A stretch of DNA of 64,000 nt from Paenibacillus sp. 1_12. Its GTDB lineage: Bacteria > Bacillota > Bacilli > Paenibacillales > NBRC-103111. The first letter of the stretch is position 1; each line of letters begins with the position of its first letter. Location: positions 434,001 through 498,000 of the forward strand of contig NZ_FOTE01000002.1 in NCBI RefSeq assembly GCF_900114475.1. Direction: 5' to 3'. The position numbers were made by a program, and so were the translations under genes. Shown piece after piece: positions 44,556-54,615 of this stretch. The notes beneath the pieces were generated by a model. That model had not been told where the DNA came from and made no database searches. It worked only from the letters and a program-made list of their open reading frames with translations.

Positions 44556-45647
44556 CTATTCCTTCCTACTGATCTGATACTGTGCTTTATCCATCCATTC
44601 CTGGTTGAAGGTAACGCCCCAACCCGGTCCGTCAGGAATTGCTACCTTTCCGTCCTTAACCTCCAAAAACGTTTCATAAAAGCCCTTTGCCCAACCTGGC
44701 TCTTCAATACTGAACTCAACATACGGGCCCCCATTTGGCAGGGCTCCAATCAAATGGAGCGTAAATACGGTAACCATCGACAAATTAGCGGCGTGCGGCG
44801 TGCAAGGAATTCCTGCAGCCTCTGCCATTTTGGCAACCTGGAGTGTACGGCTAATTCCACCCGCGTAACAAATATCCGGCTGCACAATATCCACAGCTTT
44901 CATGGCGATCATCCGTCTGAATTGTGCTAAATCGGTGTCCTGTTCACCGCCGGACACTGGGATCGTTAAAGCGGCAGCAACCTCCGCGGTCCATTCCAAT
45001 TCCGGATACGGGCATGGCTCTTCGAAGTGCCCATAGTTATATTGCTCCAGCATGCGACCGACCTCAATAGCCCGTTTCGGTGTGAACCCGCTGTTGGCAT
45101 CGGCATGGATGATCGTTTTGTCACCCAAAGCTTTCCGAATAGTTGGGATCATGGCTTCAGTGCGTCCCGGCCAGTGATCAACGTCGTTACCGAAGTTTTC
45201 CCCGATACGGATTTTGAATGCTTCGTATCCATGCTTGTCCTGAAGCCGCAGAAGCCGCCCCGCCTCTTCCTCGGGAGTAATGCTGCGCTTCATGCTCGAT
45301 CCATATACCGGAAGCAGCCGCGGCTTGCCTCCCAACAGCTCGCAGACGCTTTTCTCTTCCCGCTTGCCGCGCAAATCCCACAGAGCCGTATCCAGGCCTC
45401 CGACCGCCCGGCAAATATAGGAACCTGGAAATTTATGCTCGCCTGTAACGACGCGGTCTACCAAACCATCAATGTCATTGGCATCCGATCCCAGCGCATA
45501 GGGAGCGACCTGCCGATGCAGCACCATTGCCGAGATGTCAGCTTGATATGGAGCGAACTGACCGTATCCCTCCAATCCGTCCTCAGTCCGTACACGGACT
45601 ATCCCGATATGCTGTGTGGAAAAGCTTTCTATGCTTTTGATTTTCAA
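44556..45647 (-). CDS. Enolase-superfamily sugar-acid dehydratase (MR/MLE type)
   Basis: 363 residues from TTG 45647, eight bases after GGGAGG; the longer frame to 45707 has no site. Family features in order: catalytic Lys in EAFKIRIG, then the metal ligands Asp in IHADANSG, Glu in HFEEPCP and Glu in VSGGEQDTD. The general-base His is in [10 protein letters not shown] near the end. The HADANS and SGGEQD blocks resemble mandelate racemase and acid-sugar dehydratases. It is the last gene of the leftward sugar cluster starting at 60329. Confidence 0.88.
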   Translation of the reverse strand: MKIKSIESFSTQHIGIVRVRTEDGLEGYGQFAPYQADISAMVLHRQVAPYALGSDANDIDGLVDRVVTGEHKFPGSYICRAVGGLDTALWDLRGKREEKSVCELLGGKPRLLPVYGSSMKRSITPEEEAGRLLRLQDKHGYEAFKIRIGENFGNDVDHWPGRTEAMIPTIRKALGDKTIIHADANSGFTPKRAIEVGRMLEQYNYGHFEEPCPYPELEWTAEVAAALTIPVSGGEQDTDLAQFRRMIAMKAVDIVQPDICYAGGISRTLQVAKMAEAAGIPCTPHAANLSMVTVFTLHLIGALPNGGPYVEFSIEEPGWAKGFYETFLEVKDGKVAIPDGPGWGVTFNQEWMDKAQYQISRKE

Positions 45648-45746
45648 AGTGTTTGCCTCCCATTTTAGATAATAAATGAATGGTTGATGATGGATGGATG
45701 AGTCCATAAACTATGATCTTTGATTGATCATGAATGAAAGATTAGC

Positions 45747-46988
45747 TTACGAAGTGACGATTTCAATCGCTAAAGGCTCGATAAATTCCTGATACCGCTC
45801 CTTCACTTGACCGCTCAGTACATCACCTTCATGCACGTAAATCCGCTGCTGTATGCTTAAACTATCGCCACCCTGCAGAGTCTTCCCTCCGGAGAAATGA
45901 AAGTTGGCCGATGTAAAGGCCCCCGAATCCCTCACAAACCATTGTGATGCGTACGCTTCATTATCTGGGTGTACAAACATCGTGATTCCTGCATCGATGA
46001 GCGATTTGCTGGGAATGCCGTTGTCCCAGTCCACATTAACCAGCTTGCCGCTGTAATCGACCCATTCCGTCACTGTTCCAAAAATGCCTTTTTCCTTGGT
46101 ATTTCCGCTAGCAGCCGTTAACAATCCGGTATGGAAGCCGTTAATTTGCTCATTGACCCGAATGAACGGGAAGCCTCCTTCTTTGGTGCTGCCGAAAACC
46201 ACTTCTCCGTTTACCGCATGAAGCGAAGTATGAATATCCAGATATCTGGACTCCCTAGGTAAATTATAAATGCGGACACTTCGCGTCTCCTGCAGAAGAA
46301 GCCCGCCGTCTTCATCCAGCCAATCTACAATCGATGTAATTTGTCCAAAAACAGGACCTCCAAACAGCGCCAAAAACTTGCGGTGGGTTTGCCGTCCTTC
46401 TCGGCGGAATTCATGGTACGCCTTATGTCCGTTGACATCATCATGTCCCCACCACAAACCGTGGTGATGCAGATGATCATCCGGCGCATCCTGAATCAAC
46501 GTATGGCCTTTCGGTCCTATCAGTGGGTAATAGTAAGGCTTAGGTACAAAAGGGGAGTACATATAACGGGTAGCCAGCTTGCCTTCAATGCTCACTACTA
46601 CCCTTGCATTCTCCTCTTGATGATCGACAAAAACCCCATTGGTGTTCCGCCATGGATTATATATCCGGTCCTCGGCAACAGAGATTTGCCTTGCTTTTTT
46701 AGTAAAGACCAATCTTAATTCTGACGTAAGTCTGTCTGCTGACCATTCCTTGATCAAGACATACAGCGCATGCTCCGTGCCAGTACGCTCCGGTGTCGCG
46801 GACATGGATTGACTATTTAATTGACACGGAAATTCCAACCCTGAAGCTTCCTCCTGCAACAAAATATCCATTTCCCCAGACCACTCTTTGAGCTGTTGAT
46901 ACGTTGAAGCATCAAGCTCCAAGCGGGTTACTGAGGGGAGCAGCCTATTGGCATTAGGCATCAGCCTGACTTTGAAATCAATCGACAT
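45747..46988 (-). CDS. DUF6807 (PmoA-named) family protein
   Basis: 413 residues. The central block YYYPLIGPKGHTLIQDAPDDHLHHHGLWWGHDDVNG (about residues 150-185, rich in His) is the hallmark of the family now called DUF6807, often mislabelled methane oxygenase PmoA. A beta-sandwich jelly-roll fold is expected. Members cluster with sugar dehydrogenases and hydrolases in sugar-use operons; the reaction is not established. Its position between the GH67-like gene and a dehydratase gene fits that role. Confidence 0.85.
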   Translation of the reverse strand: MSIDFKVRLMPNANRLLPSVTRLELDASTYQQLKEWSGEMDILLQEEASGLEFPCQLNSQSMSATPERTGTEHALYVLIKEWSADRLTSELRLVFTKKARQISVAEDRIYNPWRNTNGVFVDHQEENARVVVSIEGKLATRYMYSPFVPKPYYYPLIGPKGHTLIQDAPDDHLHHHGLWWGHDDVNGHKAYHEFRREGRQTHRKFLALFGGPVFGQITSIVDWLDEDGGLLLQETRSVRIYNLPRESRYLDIHTSLHAVNGEVVFGSTKEGGFPFIRVNEQINGFHTGLLTAASGNTKEKGIFGTVTEWVDYSGKLVNVDWDNGIPSKSLIDAGITMFVHPDNEAYASQWFVRDSGAFTSANFHFSGGKTLQGGDSLSIQQRIYVHEGDVLSGQVKERYQEFIEPLAIEIVTS

Positions 46989-47067
46989 TATGATAATCAG
47001 CCTCCGTTTACTTGTATAGGTTACGCTTTGGGCGCACAGCTATGACCTTTGTTTCCCTGATCCATGC

Positions 47068-49155
47068 TTACTGACTTCCGCTAACAAATGCAATATCTTT
47101 TGCAACTTGCGGGCGAAACAGCTCCCAGCTAAATGGGGTGTCCCCCAGATGCATTAATGGCTGCTCCTTATAACGGGATTTAGTGGCATCGATCAGATCT
47201 TCCCAATGCTTCGCAGCGTAAGGTTCTTCTAGCCAATGCTGTGCGTTCCTGCGATCATTCTCTTTACCGGTTTTCTCATATAAGGCATAACAGACACCTG
47301 CTCTCAGCTTGGCTGCAAAATAAAGACTGAGGTGCGCCCATGCCTCAACGTCAGCTGTTTCTGAATTCAGTCCGGGTGTCGAATCGGCAATTACAGACAG
47401 TGCCTGCAGCCCTTGTCGGGCATCCGCCTCCAACGTATCAGCCAATTGCAGTGGTGTGACCAAGCCTTCCATTGATTGGTCGTTCAGCCAACGATCCGCA
47501 TAATCGCGCAGCGATAAGTACGCAGGATCAAAGGTCTTACTTTCCAGTAGATCCTTCAAGGAAATAAACGCCTCTCCCGAATTGTACTCATCCCGATTAG
47601 TCGCAATAAAGCCTTCTGCATATAAAGTGAAATCCCACGTAAACGAGAAAAAGGAACCAAGTGCCATCGGCATTTTACAAACGGATGAAAAGGCTCCAAG
47701 CAAGTGCTTGCCTGCCGATTCCCCATAACGTTGACTGATCGCGTTCTGAAATACCGTATCCGGTGTGGAAGGATCGTATAACAATCGGCCCCAAAGCATG
47801 TAATACAGCCAATGCTTCTCGAAAGCGTAGGTCCAGCTCATTTGCGGACTGTCCTCCACATGGGAATAATCCTTTGCGGGTATAAAGCATTCCGACCCCA
47901 CATAATAACCACCTACATAGTCGTGAATATTTTCTGCCAAATGCTCCCTGATAAAATCAGGCTGCGCCCAGCGAAGCGTGAAAAAGTCTTCATTGCGGAT
48001 CATCCACGTAATTTTGTAGTTGGTCGGCGGTGGGTTCCAGTAGCCCTCCATGCCCTTGGAGCCACCATGTGTCAGCAGCAGCTTCGAGGACGAGTAAGCG
48101 TGAGACCAGTTGAACTTGACCTCAACCCAGACCGGCTCAGGCAAAAATCCATTTTGCTCAATCGAGGTTCTTGTTATTAGAGGGTCTACGGAAAACGGCG
48201 CACGGTGAATAAATTTCACAGGTCTGCTGGCGTTTTTCATGCCTTCATAATAAACTTCCTCAATCCACGTTTGCCTCGCCTCGGGAGCCATGTCGTCCAT
48301 TCTTTCTCCGAGAGAGATGCCAAGTCCTGCCAAATCGGGATACTCGTCAATCATCTGGGTAACGCTTTCACGTGTATACTGTTTAATCTGCTCGGTTGAA
48401 TAAGCATCACCATAATAAAATTGCAGATCATCCACAGCAAGCGGATCATAATGCTCTTTAAACGCTTCTGATACAAAAATATTCCAGTTAATCATATACG
48501 TCTCAATGCCGCGCTCCTTGGCCATCCGAAACAATGAGGACCAATACTGCTTCCACTCCGCTAATTCCTCATCGGAAAAAGGAGTTGCCTTCGGATAATG
48601 AACCGACCTGATCATATATGGAAATGGGTGAAGGTTCCACAGGGTTAGCACATTGTAGCGGTTCTGTGCCATCATATCGAGAAAGCTTTGCCAAAAGCCG
48701 AGATCGCGAACAGTCTCATGCTGTAAATCAAAGCATTCATTCATCCTGTAGCTGGACCAGGGAAGATTAAATTTAAGTGCTCGAAATGCCAATCTGGGAT
48801 TCGTGATACATTCAGGAATAAGGGATAGTTCAACATGATCACGAAGCTGTTCGGCAAGCTCCAATACGCCATACATCGCACCTGACTCATCACGAGCCAG
48901 GACAGCAAGTGCTTGCTTGCCTTGATGCAGGTAACGGCGTATTTCGAAACCTTCCGCAAGCACGGACGCATCCACTGCCAAACCGAGCAGAACAGCTTCT
49001 TCCTCCGAGCTGGTGATGGCAATATGTATAGGTCCCGGCTGATTCAGCTCTCCGGTTTCATAGATTTCCCCTACTGCCTGAATTGCTTCCTTTAACTTAC
49101 CGACAGCAAAGCTTACTTGAGGCGAGGATGTTCGAAACGCTATGGTGATGGCCAT
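47068..49155 (-). CDS. GH67/alpha-glucuronidase-like glycosidase
   Basis: 695 residues from ATG 49155 behind AAGGGAG. The N-terminal part (about 1-110) has the mixed alpha/beta fold pattern of alpha-glucuronidase N-terminal domains: SPQVSFAVGKLKEAI, then GAMYGVLELAEQL. A TIM barrel-like region follows, with AFRALKFNLPWSSYRMNECF and QNRYNVLTLWNLHPFPYM. No signal peptide is present, so the substrate is imported first. I cannot name the catalytic acids. The repeat element lies between this gene and the epimerase gene upstream. Confidence 0.72.
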   Translation of the reverse strand: MAITIAFRTSSPQVSFAVGKLKEAIQAVGEIYETGELNQPGPIHIAITSSEEEAVLLGLAVDASVLAEGFEIRRYLHQGKQALAVLARDESGAMYGVLELAEQLRDHVELSLIPECITNPRLAFRALKFNLPWSSYRMNECFDLQHETVRDLGFWQSFLDMMAQNRYNVLTLWNLHPFPYMIRSVHYPKATPFSDEELAEWKQYWSSLFRMAKERGIETYMINWNIFVSEAFKEHYDPLAVDDLQFYYGDAYSTEQIKQYTRESVTQMIDEYPDLAGLGISLGERMDDMAPEARQTWIEEVYYEGMKNASRPVKFIHRAPFSVDPLITRTSIEQNGFLPEPVWVEVKFNWSHAYSSSKLLLTHGGSKGMEGYWNPPPTNYKITWMIRNEDFFTLRWAQPDFIREHLAENIHDYVGGYYVGSECFIPAKDYSHVEDSPQMSWTYAFEKHWLYYMLWGRLLYDPSTPDTVFQNAISQRYGESAGKHLLGAFSSVCKMPMALGSFFSFTWDFTLYAEGFIATNRDEYNSGEAFISLKDLLESKTFDPAYLSLRDYADRWLNDQSMEGLVTPLQLADTLEADARQGLQALSVIADSTPGLNSETADVEAWAHLSLYFAAKLRAGVCYALYEKTGKENDRRNAQHWLEEPYAAKHWEDLIDATKSRYKEQPLMHLGDTPFSWELFRPQVAKDIAFVSGSQ

Positions 49156-49195
49156 TTGATGATATCTCCCTTCAATCATGTTGTGGTTAAACGGC

Positions 49196-49396
49196 TATAT
49201 AAGATGAACCAAACATTCGTACAGCAGGGAGGAGCTGCGAAAGCAGACCCTTCTTCCAATCACTATTGCAGCCAGATTCTTTGTATTCTTGGCCCTATAG
49301 GGGTAAGAATCCGTCAGCAAAGGTGAACACTTCGTTTCTCCAGAAGGATCCGCTTTCTCCGCTTGGGCTGTATGTTTCTTTGGTTCATCTTATATA
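49196..49396. mobile_element. MITE-like 201-bp palindromic repeat, copy 2
   Basis: The terminal inverted repeats are perfect over 18 bases (TATATAAGATGAACCAAA at both ends). AGAAGGATCCGCTTTCTC inside pairs with GCGAAAGCAGACCCTTCT at 15 of 18 positions, so the element can form a long hairpin. Its right end overlaps the last 12 bases of the epimerase gene (49385-49396). It lies within the 12-gene operon and could affect expression of the three genes after it. Confidence 0.82.
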
Positions 49397-50380
49397 GGTT
49401 TCAAAAATTTCACAGGAATATTCGGTGGCATAAGCCTGGTCAGGCTGCAGCTCGCGATAAGTACCGTGCTCCAATGAGTGATCAAAATTGGCAAACGCAT
49501 CATTGGAAGGCTCGATGCCGATCGTATACATATCCTCGACATTGTTGCTCCAGTAGCGGATAAATGGAAAAGCATCCAGCTCCCAGCGGAGTTGAACGCC
49601 CACTTTCTTATCCCTACTAATCAGCTTCACCCAAGGCTCCTGAATATGCGTCAGTACCGTAAATATTTGCTCATTAGCAGCCCTTGGAAGCACTTCCTGT
49701 ATGTTTCTGAGCGTACCATCAGGTAACGTGATCCGATTAATCGGTTCTTCGAATCGGCTCAGCTCGTTTTTGTAAGCACTGTCATATTGCCTTGCATGAA
49801 ATGCGATACAATCTGGAAATTCAATGTACACGCGTTCATCAAGAAACTGACCACCGAAGGCCGCATGCTGCGTCCATGTATATTGTACCGCTGCTGTTCC
49901 CTTATTGTGAATTCGCTGCTGCACATATAGACGCGAATCCCCCTGCTTTACCTTAAATATCTTTTCGACAAGCAGTGGAACGTCAGGTAGTTGTACGTAA
50001 CAGCGAATACTGGCGCAATCAGCCGTATCTTGTTCAATCTCATAATCCCAAGGGACCGTCGCAGCGATACCGCCTGTGTCCTGAGTAATATCCAGGTCCA
50101 AATATCTCGCCCGATGGGGGAGACAGTCCTGCCAGCCGCCCGTAAACAGCTCTGAATAAGATTTCAATCTTTGCTCGGTCAGGTTTCTATGCTCAAACAC
50201 ATCAAGCCCGTTGTTCGTCTTCAAAAGAATGTCCATATCTAACGGCTTATAAATGAACTCAAATATATCGGCCCCCTTACTGATTAGGATACGAATCCGC
50301 AGCAATTCGTTTTCCAAGGTGACTGTCTTAATTGTAGAAATAAATGATTCACGAATCGTGCATCGAGAGCTATTGGACAA
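49385..50380 (-). CDS. Aldose 1-epimerase-like protein (DUF4432 type)
   Basis: 331 residues from TTG 50380, behind AAGGAGGG; the frame to 50428 overlaps the upstream gene and has no better site. The galactose-mutarotase-like beta-sandwich shows GADIFEFIYKP, GGWQDCLPHRA, TWTQHAAFGG and IGIEPSNDAFANF, the pattern of DUF4432/aldose epimerases. It should interconvert anomers of a sugar or sugar acid. Its last codons and stop (Tyr-Ile-Arg-TGA) lie in the repeat element, so the original C-terminus was probably replaced on insertion. Confidence 0.83.
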   Translation of the reverse strand: MSNSSRCTIRESFISTIKTVTLENELLRIRILISKGADIFEFIYKPLDMDILLKTNNGLDVFEHRNLTEQRLKSYSELFTGGWQDCLPHRARYLDLDITQDTGGIAATVPWDYEIEQDTADCASIRCYVQLPDVPLLVEKIFKVKQGDSRLYVQQRIHNKGTAAVQYTWTQHAAFGGQFLDERVYIEFPDCIAFHARQYDSAYKNELSRFEEPINRITLPDGTLRNIQEVLPRAANEQIFTVLTHIQEPWVKLISRDKKVGVQLRWELDAFPFIRYWSNNVEDMYTIGIEPSNDAFANFDHSLEHGTYRELQPDQAYATEYSCEIFETYIR

Positions 50381-50424
50381 GTTCAGATCCCTCCTTGTTA
50401 ACATACCATTTTTGATACAAATGG

Positions 50425-51432
50425 TCACGTATGTTTAAACATCGACAACTCTCGTGTCGCTGGGAAAATCTCGTCAAGACGTTTCATTGTCGAATCGTCC
50501 AGCTCAATTTCGGCGGAACGCAGCGACTGTTCAAGCTCACGGACACTGCTTGGGCCGATCACAGGAGCGGTTATTGCCGGATTGGCCAGCAGCCACGCTA
50601 AGGAAATGTTAGCCTCCTGCTCTCCTAGCTCTCTGCATAGAGCTGAGAATAGCTCCATTTGCGAACGATGGGCTTCCAGCAGCATTCGTGCATCATCCGT
50701 CAACGGCCGAGTGAGCGTCTTGCTGACATCCGTTGCCAGCAACCCTCTCGCCAGTGGGCTCCATATTGTAATGCCGATACCAAGCTCCTTGGCGGTCGGC
50801 AGCGTATCTGTATCCGGAAATCGGTTCAACAGGTTGTACCCATGCTGTTCGGATACGAGTCCCATAAAATGCCGCTCCTTGGCAGCCGCTTGGGCACGTG
50901 TCAAGTCTCTTCCGGCAAAATTGGAGGAGCCGATATAATCCACCTTGCCTGACCGGACGAGACCTTCGAAGGCTTCCCACAATTCTTCCCATTGTACATG
51001 ACGATCCACATGATGCATTTGGTACAGCTCGATGTGATCGGTTTGCAGTCTTTTCAGCGATGCTTCGATATGACGGCGGATTTTGTACAGAGAAAGACCC
51101 TGCTCCTTATTGGGGCCGTCCAGCACATCCTGCTCAAAAACACGGCCAACCTTTGTACCCAGCACGACCCGTTCACGGCGATTGCCGCCCTGCGCGAACC
51201 AGCGGCCAATAATTTCCTCGGCTCTGCCGCGGTGGCCGATACCGCCATATACGTTAGCGGTATCAAAAAAATTAATGCCAGCATCCAACGCTGCATCCAT
51301 AATTTTAAAGGCTTCCTGCTCTGGAATACTTCCGTATTCCCCTTCTTTTGTTGGTAATGAACCAAAGGCTGCTGTACCTAGACACAACCGGCTTACCCTT
51401 AAGCCCGACTTTCCCAAGTAACCGTATTTCAC
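50425..51432 (-). CDS. Aldo/keto reductase, tandem copy B
   Basis: 335 residues from GTG 51432 behind GGGAGG. Catalytic tetrad: Asp and Tyr in FFDTANVYGG, Lys in LGTKVGR and His in YQMHHVD. The NADP-binding end is ITAPVIGPSSVRELEQSL. It is a close paralogue of the next gene upstream. It could oxidise or reduce the sugar handled by the cluster. Confidence 0.93.
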   Translation of the reverse strand: MKYGYLGKSGLRVSRLCLGTAAFGSLPTKEGEYGSIPEQEAFKIMDAALDAGINFFDTANVYGGIGHRGRAEEIIGRWFAQGGNRRERVVLGTKVGRVFEQDVLDGPNKEQGLSLYKIRRHIEASLKRLQTDHIELYQMHHVDRHVQWEELWEAFEGLVRSGKVDYIGSSNFAGRDLTRAQAAAKERHFMGLVSEQHGYNLLNRFPDTDTLPTAKELGIGITIWSPLARGLLATDVSKTLTRPLTDDARMLLEAHRSQMELFSALCRELGEQEANISLAWLLANPAITAPVIGPSSVRELEQSLRSAEIELDDSTMKRLDEIFPATRELSMFKHT

Positions 51433-51451
51433 AGTTCATGCCTCCCTGCTC

Positions 51452-52480
51452 TTAAGTTTGTTTAAACATGGACAGTTCTCTCGTCGCTGGGAAAATTTCG
51501 TCGAGCCGCTTCATTGTTGAAGCATCCAGCTCGATTTCGACGGAGCGTAATAAATCCTCCAGCTCCTCCACCGTGCTTGGGCCGATTATCGGGGCAGCTA
51601 CAGCTGGGTTGGCCAGCAGCCATGCCAGGGATACGTTGGCCTCCTTCTCACCAAGCTCTCTGCACAGGGCCGAAAACTGTTCCATTTGCGAACGATGGGT
51701 TTCCAGCAGCATCAGCGCATCATCCGTCAGTGTGCGTGTAAATGGCTTGCTCACATCCGTCGCCAGTAGTCCTCGCGCCAACGGACTGAAGATTGTAACA
51801 CCAATGCCCAACTCCTTAGCAGTCGGCAGCGTATCCGTTTCCGGAAACCGGTTCAGCAGGTTGTACCCGTGCTGCTCGGAAATAAGACCCATAAAGTGCC
51901 GCTCCTTGGCAACGGATTGGGCACGCGCCAAATCTCTGCCGGCAAAATTGGAGGACCCAATATAGTCGACCTTTCCTGAGCGAACAAGACCTTCAAACGC
52001 CTCCCACAATTCTTCCCACTGCACATTCCGATCCACGTGATGCATTTGATACAGCTCGATGTGGTCCGTTTGCAGCCTTTTCAGCGATGCTTCGAAGTGG
52101 CGGCGAATTTTGTATAAGGACAAGCCCTGCGCCTTGTTTGGACCATCAAGCACATCCTCCTCGAATACCCGACCAACCTTCGTGCCAAGTACGACCCGTT
52201 CACGGCGGTTGCCCCCTTGGGCAAACCAGCGTCCAATAATTTCCTCGGTAATCCCGCGATGACCAATCGTTTCTCCGCGAAGTCTTACCCCGCCATAGAC
52301 GTTGGCGGTATCGAAGAAATTAATACCAGCGTCCAAAGCGGCATCCATAATTCGGAATGCTTCCGGTTCACTGATACTGCCGTATTCCCCTTCTTTCCCT
52401 ACCTTACCGCCAAAGGCTGCCGTACCCAAACAAAGCCTGCTTACCCTTAATCCCGACTTTCCCAAATAACCGAATTTCAC
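51452..52480 (-). CDS. Aldo/keto reductase, tandem copy A
   Basis: 342 residues from GTG 52480 behind GGGAGGG; upstream ATG codons in frame lack a site. The same tetrad as copy B is present. It differs by a seven-residue insertion after VYGG (VRLRGET) and many single substitutions. The two genes lie 19 bases apart, so this is a tandem duplication old enough for divergence of substrate. Confidence 0.93.
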   Translation of the reverse strand: MKFGYLGKSGLRVSRLCLGTAAFGGKVGKEGEYGSISEPEAFRIMDAALDAGINFFDTANVYGGVRLRGETIGHRGITEEIIGRWFAQGGNRRERVVLGTKVGRVFEEDVLDGPNKAQGLSLYKIRRHFEASLKRLQTDHIELYQMHHVDRNVQWEELWEAFEGLVRSGKVDYIGSSNFAGRDLARAQSVAKERHFMGLISEQHGYNLLNRFPETDTLPTAKELGIGVTIFSPLARGLLATDVSKPFTRTLTDDALMLLETHRSQMEQFSALCRELGEKEANVSLAWLLANPAVAAPIIGPSTVEELEDLLRSVEIELDASTMKRLDEIFPATRELSMFKQT

Positions 52481-52555
52481 CGCAATCCCTCCCGAGAAAC
52501 GTTTCATTTTCATTATATGCCCATGTCCGACTGTACTTGTGCTGATCGATCTCGT

Positions 52556-53734
52556 TTATATCTGTACCTTGGCTTCAATCGTGCTTTCATCCAGCTCAAT
52601 ACCGAGTCCGGCTTGCTCAGGCAAGGCCAGATACCCGTTCACTGGAATCAGCTTGTTGATATGAAAATGGCTCTGCTGCTGCTGATAGAGCACTAAGTAT
52701 TCCAAATAAGGACACACCGAAGGCGCAAGCGATGCAATCACATGCAGATTAGACAGCACCGTACAGCCATGAGGGATAAACTTCACATCAAAGGTTTCAG
52801 CAAGTATCGCGATTTTACGCAATTCCGTAATGCCACCGGTCCAATCAGGGTCCGGCTGGGCATAAGCTAACAGACCTTGGTCAAAGAACGGCTTAAAGTC
52901 TTTACGGGTATACAAATGCTCACCTGCGGCCAGCAATAACGATCCCCGTTCCTTTAACAGCCTATAGCCGTCTACCTGATTGGGGAGCAGCGGCTCCTCC
53001 AGCCATAACGGCCTTAATTCGCGCAGCCGGTCCATCATGTCGACCGTATACGGTACGTCCCAGCCCATCCAGCAATCGAGCATGAAATCAGCCTCGCTGC
53101 CGATAGCTTCCCGCACCTCCTGCGCCATACGAAGATTGCTCGCCTTCCCTTCCCCACCAGCGGAGGGTCCATGACGAAAAAACCATTTTTGTGCCTTAAA
53201 CCCGGCTTTCACGAAGGCTTTAGCCTGCTCACCGACCTTGCCTTCTTCAATCGGGTACCCTAGTGCGCTGGCATACACGGGAATTTGCGAGCGTGTGGGG
53301 CCGCCAAGCAGACGATAAACGGGCGTATTATAAAATTTACCTCGTAAGTCCCACAGCGCGCAGTCCACTGCACTCGCGGCCATCATGTAATAACCGTTGC
53401 GGCCATGCCTGTCGAATCTCATTTGATCCCACAATCGTTCGATGTCCAACGGGTCCTGTCCGAGCAGCAGCGGCTTCAACTTCTTAACAAGAATATCCGC
53501 CTGCTCCTCATAAACCATCGGTCCGTATAAACCGTCAAGCCCCTCATCAGTAACAATAGTCACATAAAAGCGGTGCAGCGGTATTCTCTCCACTGATCCA
53601 TCCGTTGAATGCAACGGGTCACGAAGCGCATACTCTGGATATATATCTATAGGAGCAGCAGAGCGTGCGCGGTGCTCCCACGTCTTGTCCATAAATCCAC
53701 TTAATTTAAAAACCTGCACGTCGGTAATTTTCAT
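52556..53734 (-). CDS. Enolase-superfamily dehydratase, L-rhamnonate-dehydratase-like
   Basis: 392 residues from ATG 53734, whose A is the last base of the stop of the lactonase gene (TAATG). FKAQKWFFRHGPSAGG, then MLDCWMGWDVPYT, WLEEPLLPN and AAGEHLYTRKDF give the Lys-containing strand and the three metal-ligand sites. His in KFIPHGCTVLSNLH is the likely base. The KWFFRHGP and DCWM blocks are close to L-rhamnonate dehydratases, though other six-carbon acids are possible. It forms a lactonase-dehydratase pair with the next gene. Confidence 0.88.
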   Translation of the reverse strand: MKITDVQVFKLSGFMDKTWEHRARSAAPIDIYPEYALRDPLHSTDGSVERIPLHRFYVTIVTDEGLDGLYGPMVYEEQADILVKKLKPLLLGQDPLDIERLWDQMRFDRHGRNGYYMMAASAVDCALWDLRGKFYNTPVYRLLGGPTRSQIPVYASALGYPIEEGKVGEQAKAFVKAGFKAQKWFFRHGPSAGGEGKASNLRMAQEVREAIGSEADFMLDCWMGWDVPYTVDMMDRLRELRPLWLEEPLLPNQVDGYRLLKERGSLLLAAGEHLYTRKDFKPFFDQGLLAYAQPDPDWTGGITELRKIAILAETFDVKFIPHGCTVLSNLHVIASLAPSVCPYLEYLVLYQQQQSHFHINKLIPVNGYLALPEQAGLGIELDESTIEAKVQI

Positions 53735-54615
53735 TATACAGCTCCGCGAACCAGCAGCTTGATGCTGTACAAGGAAGAGCTGGCTGTAACAAACAGTGTG
53801 TTGCCGAGCGGCGATTCCGGCGGAGTGCCGAAGCATAAATTAGCAGCAACCTCCGAGAATTCCAGTCTGCCCAACCACTCGCCTGACGGGGCAAATATCC
53901 ACACACCGCCCGGTCCGGTCACATATACGTTGCCATGCTCGTCAACTTTCATTCCGTCTGCGGCACCTGGACCTGCTGTCGTATCCAGCTCGGCAAATAT
54001 CCGCCCATTGCTCAGACTTCCGTCAGGGTTTACATCAAACACTCTGACATGCTGTTCAGTCGTATCATCAATATATAGAAGTGATTCATCTGGAGAAAAC
54101 GCAAGACCATTAGGTCTCGGGAAGTCCTCTGCAAGCAAATCCAGTGTGCCAGATTGTGGATCATACCGGAATACCCCGTTCACATCCAGATCCTTCGTAT
54201 CACCCAGCATCGTACTGTAAGGGTCGGAAAAATAAATCGTTCCGTCCTTTTTAACAATGACATCATTGGTGTTATTGATTCTGCTTCCTTGATAATGGGT
54301 GACGAGCGCTGTAATGGATCCATCCTTCTCCGTTCGGGAAATTCTGCGGGTCAGCGTTTCGCAAGATAACAACCGTCCCTCCGCGTCCAAGGTAAGACCA
54401 ACCGCTCTGTCGCTTTGATCACTATACAGCTTCAGGCCGTTAGCTTCGCTCCAAGTGTAAATGCGATGATTCGGGAAATCCGTAAAATATAATTGATTGG
54501 TGTGGGGGCACCAGACAGGACCTTCCGAAAAGGAGAAGCCCGAAGCCAGCTTTTGCGCGGTCTGCTCTGGCGAAATAATGTGATCCAGCTTTTCTGAATA
54601 TCGAATGATGTTCAT
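53734..54615 (-). CDS. SMP-30/gluconolactonase-family lactonase
   Basis: 293 residues, six-bladed propeller type. The metal ligands are visible as Glu in FSEGPVWCP, Asn in GSRINNTNDV, Asn in PNGLAFSPDE and Asp in YIDDTTE. It should open a sugar-acid lactone to the acid. GGAGG precedes ATG 54615. It overlaps its neighbours on both sides, so its expression is tied to the GH2 and dehydratase genes. Confidence 0.9.
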   Translation of the reverse strand: MNIIRYSEKLDHIISPEQTAQKLASGFSFSEGPVWCPHTNQLYFTDFPNHRIYTWSEANGLKLYSDQSDRAVGLTLDAEGRLLSCETLTRRISRTEKDGSITALVTHYQGSRINNTNDVIVKKDGTIYFSDPYSTMLGDTKDLDVNGVFRYDPQSGTLDLLAEDFPRPNGLAFSPDESLLYIDDTTEQHVRVFDVNPDGSLSNGRIFAELDTTAGPGAADGMKVDEHGNVYVTGPGGVWIFAPSGEWLGRLEFSEVAANLCFGTPPESPLGNTLFVTASSSLYSIKLLVRGAV

